From Tritrichomonas musculus (taxonomy: Eukaryota; Parabasalia; Tritrichomonadida; Tritrichomonadidae): a stretch of 64,000 nt of DNA. The position numbers and the translations under genes are program-made. The notes beneath the pieces were generated by a model, which was not told where the DNA came from, ran no database searches, and worked only from the letters and a program-made list of their open reading frames with translations. The stretch is from positions 1,364,001 through 1,428,000 of the forward strand of contig JAPFFF010000027.1 in NCBI GenBank assembly GCA_039105265.1, written 5' to 3'. Of this stretch, positions 63,939 to 64,000 are shown piece after piece; position 1 is the stretch's first letter, and every line of letters starts with the position of its first letter.

Positions 63939-64000
63939 CGTAAATGCATATGGTTGCTGTTATGGTTGTTGTTGCTATTAGAGCATATTGTTGTTGTTAT

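Larger units (their letters stand above)
53138..64000. mobile_element. Unclassified large element with an 826-aa ORF and satellite arrays
   Basis: It begins where the pogo relic stops and continues past the window edge, so at least 10.9 kb. Parts: purine tract and GC-rich minisatellite (53185-53500), 14-bp array (53519-53823), 826-aa ORF, 17-bp array (56885-58135), C-terminal fragment of a second copy of the large gene, an 85-aa ORF on the minus strand, AAC-rich array (59340-61225), and a long inverted repeat (61179-64000). It is a mosaic with at least three partial copies of its own genes, so it is broken in part, though the 826-aa ORF looks whole. I see no polymerase, integrase or capsid gene. 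Family and age unassigned. Confidence 0.55.
62766..64000. repeat. Right arm of the long inverted repeat (cut by the window edge)
   Basis: Reverse complement of 61179-62369. The array lengths differ slightly between the arms (1191 against 1235 bp), while the unique parts, such as the fragment at 63750-63938, encode the same residues. Confidence 0.9.

Noticed and set aside
53138-64000. Assignment of the large element to Polintons/Mavericks, which are abundant in trichomonads
   Set aside because: No protein-primed DNA polymerase B, integrase, packaging ATPase, protease or capsid pattern can be seen in any ORF of the window. The element extends past the edge, so such genes could lie outside.

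Overview
The window is AT-rich nuclear DNA of a protist, most likely a parabasalid (a trichomonad such as Tritrichomonas, Trichomonas or Histomonas). The grounds are uninterrupted host genes up to 5.8 kb, a trichomonad-style ankyrin-repeat protein, a protein kinase fused to many Sel1-like repeats, a pseudokinase, short spacers between divergent genes, and many DNA transposons. The species cannot be fixed from the sequence alone.

Layout. 1-1.6 kb: a partial gene and a coiled-coil gene on the minus strand, divergent from a small plus-strand gene. 1.6-5.8 kb: AT-rich DNA without a recognisable gene, apart from one GC-rich islet. 5.8-9.2 kb: a broken ankyrin-repeat gene whose repeats are separated by AT-rich filler. 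9.5-9.9 kb: relic of an amino-acid transporter. 10.0-11.1 kb: a hAT-type MITE with perfect 8-bp target duplication and a second MITE nested inside. 11.7-38.8 kb: the host gene block (WD40 protein, ARM-like protein, BLOC1S1, pseudokinase, a giant putative bridge-like lipid transfer protein, a Sem1/Dss1-like gene divergent from an RRM gene, a Golgi-type glycosyltransferase, coiled-coil and unknown proteins, a PP2C relic, and the kinase-Sel1 protein). 38.9-45.5 kb: two copies of a small Arg/Glu-rich gene and four TA-flanked MITEs or MITE-like elements nearby. 45.6-53.1 kb: three decayed DNA transposase genes (BED-hAT, an unplaced DDE type, pogo/DDE_1) and a piece of an unclassified element. 53.1-64 kb: a large unclassified element carrying an 826-aa ORF, small ORFs, several tandem-repeat arrays and an almost perfect inverted repeat that runs off the window edge.

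The most unusual content is this unclassified element family. Two separate insertions (about 46.56-47.5 kb and from about 53.14 kb) share small-protein paralogues, a start-codon context and gene fragments, and each adjoins a broken transposase gene. I recognise no polymerase, integrase, packaging ATPase or capsid gene in it, so I do not assign it to Polintons, retroelements or any named virus group. Second is the ankyrin gene, where each repeat is interrupted at about the same place by AT-rich filler.

Host genes look ordinary in organisation: compact, mostly uninterrupted, on both strands, with spacers from about 50 to 900 bp. Genes broken by frame changes or decay are the ARM-like gene (one apparent indel near its N-terminus), the ankyrin gene, the transporter and the PP2C relic.
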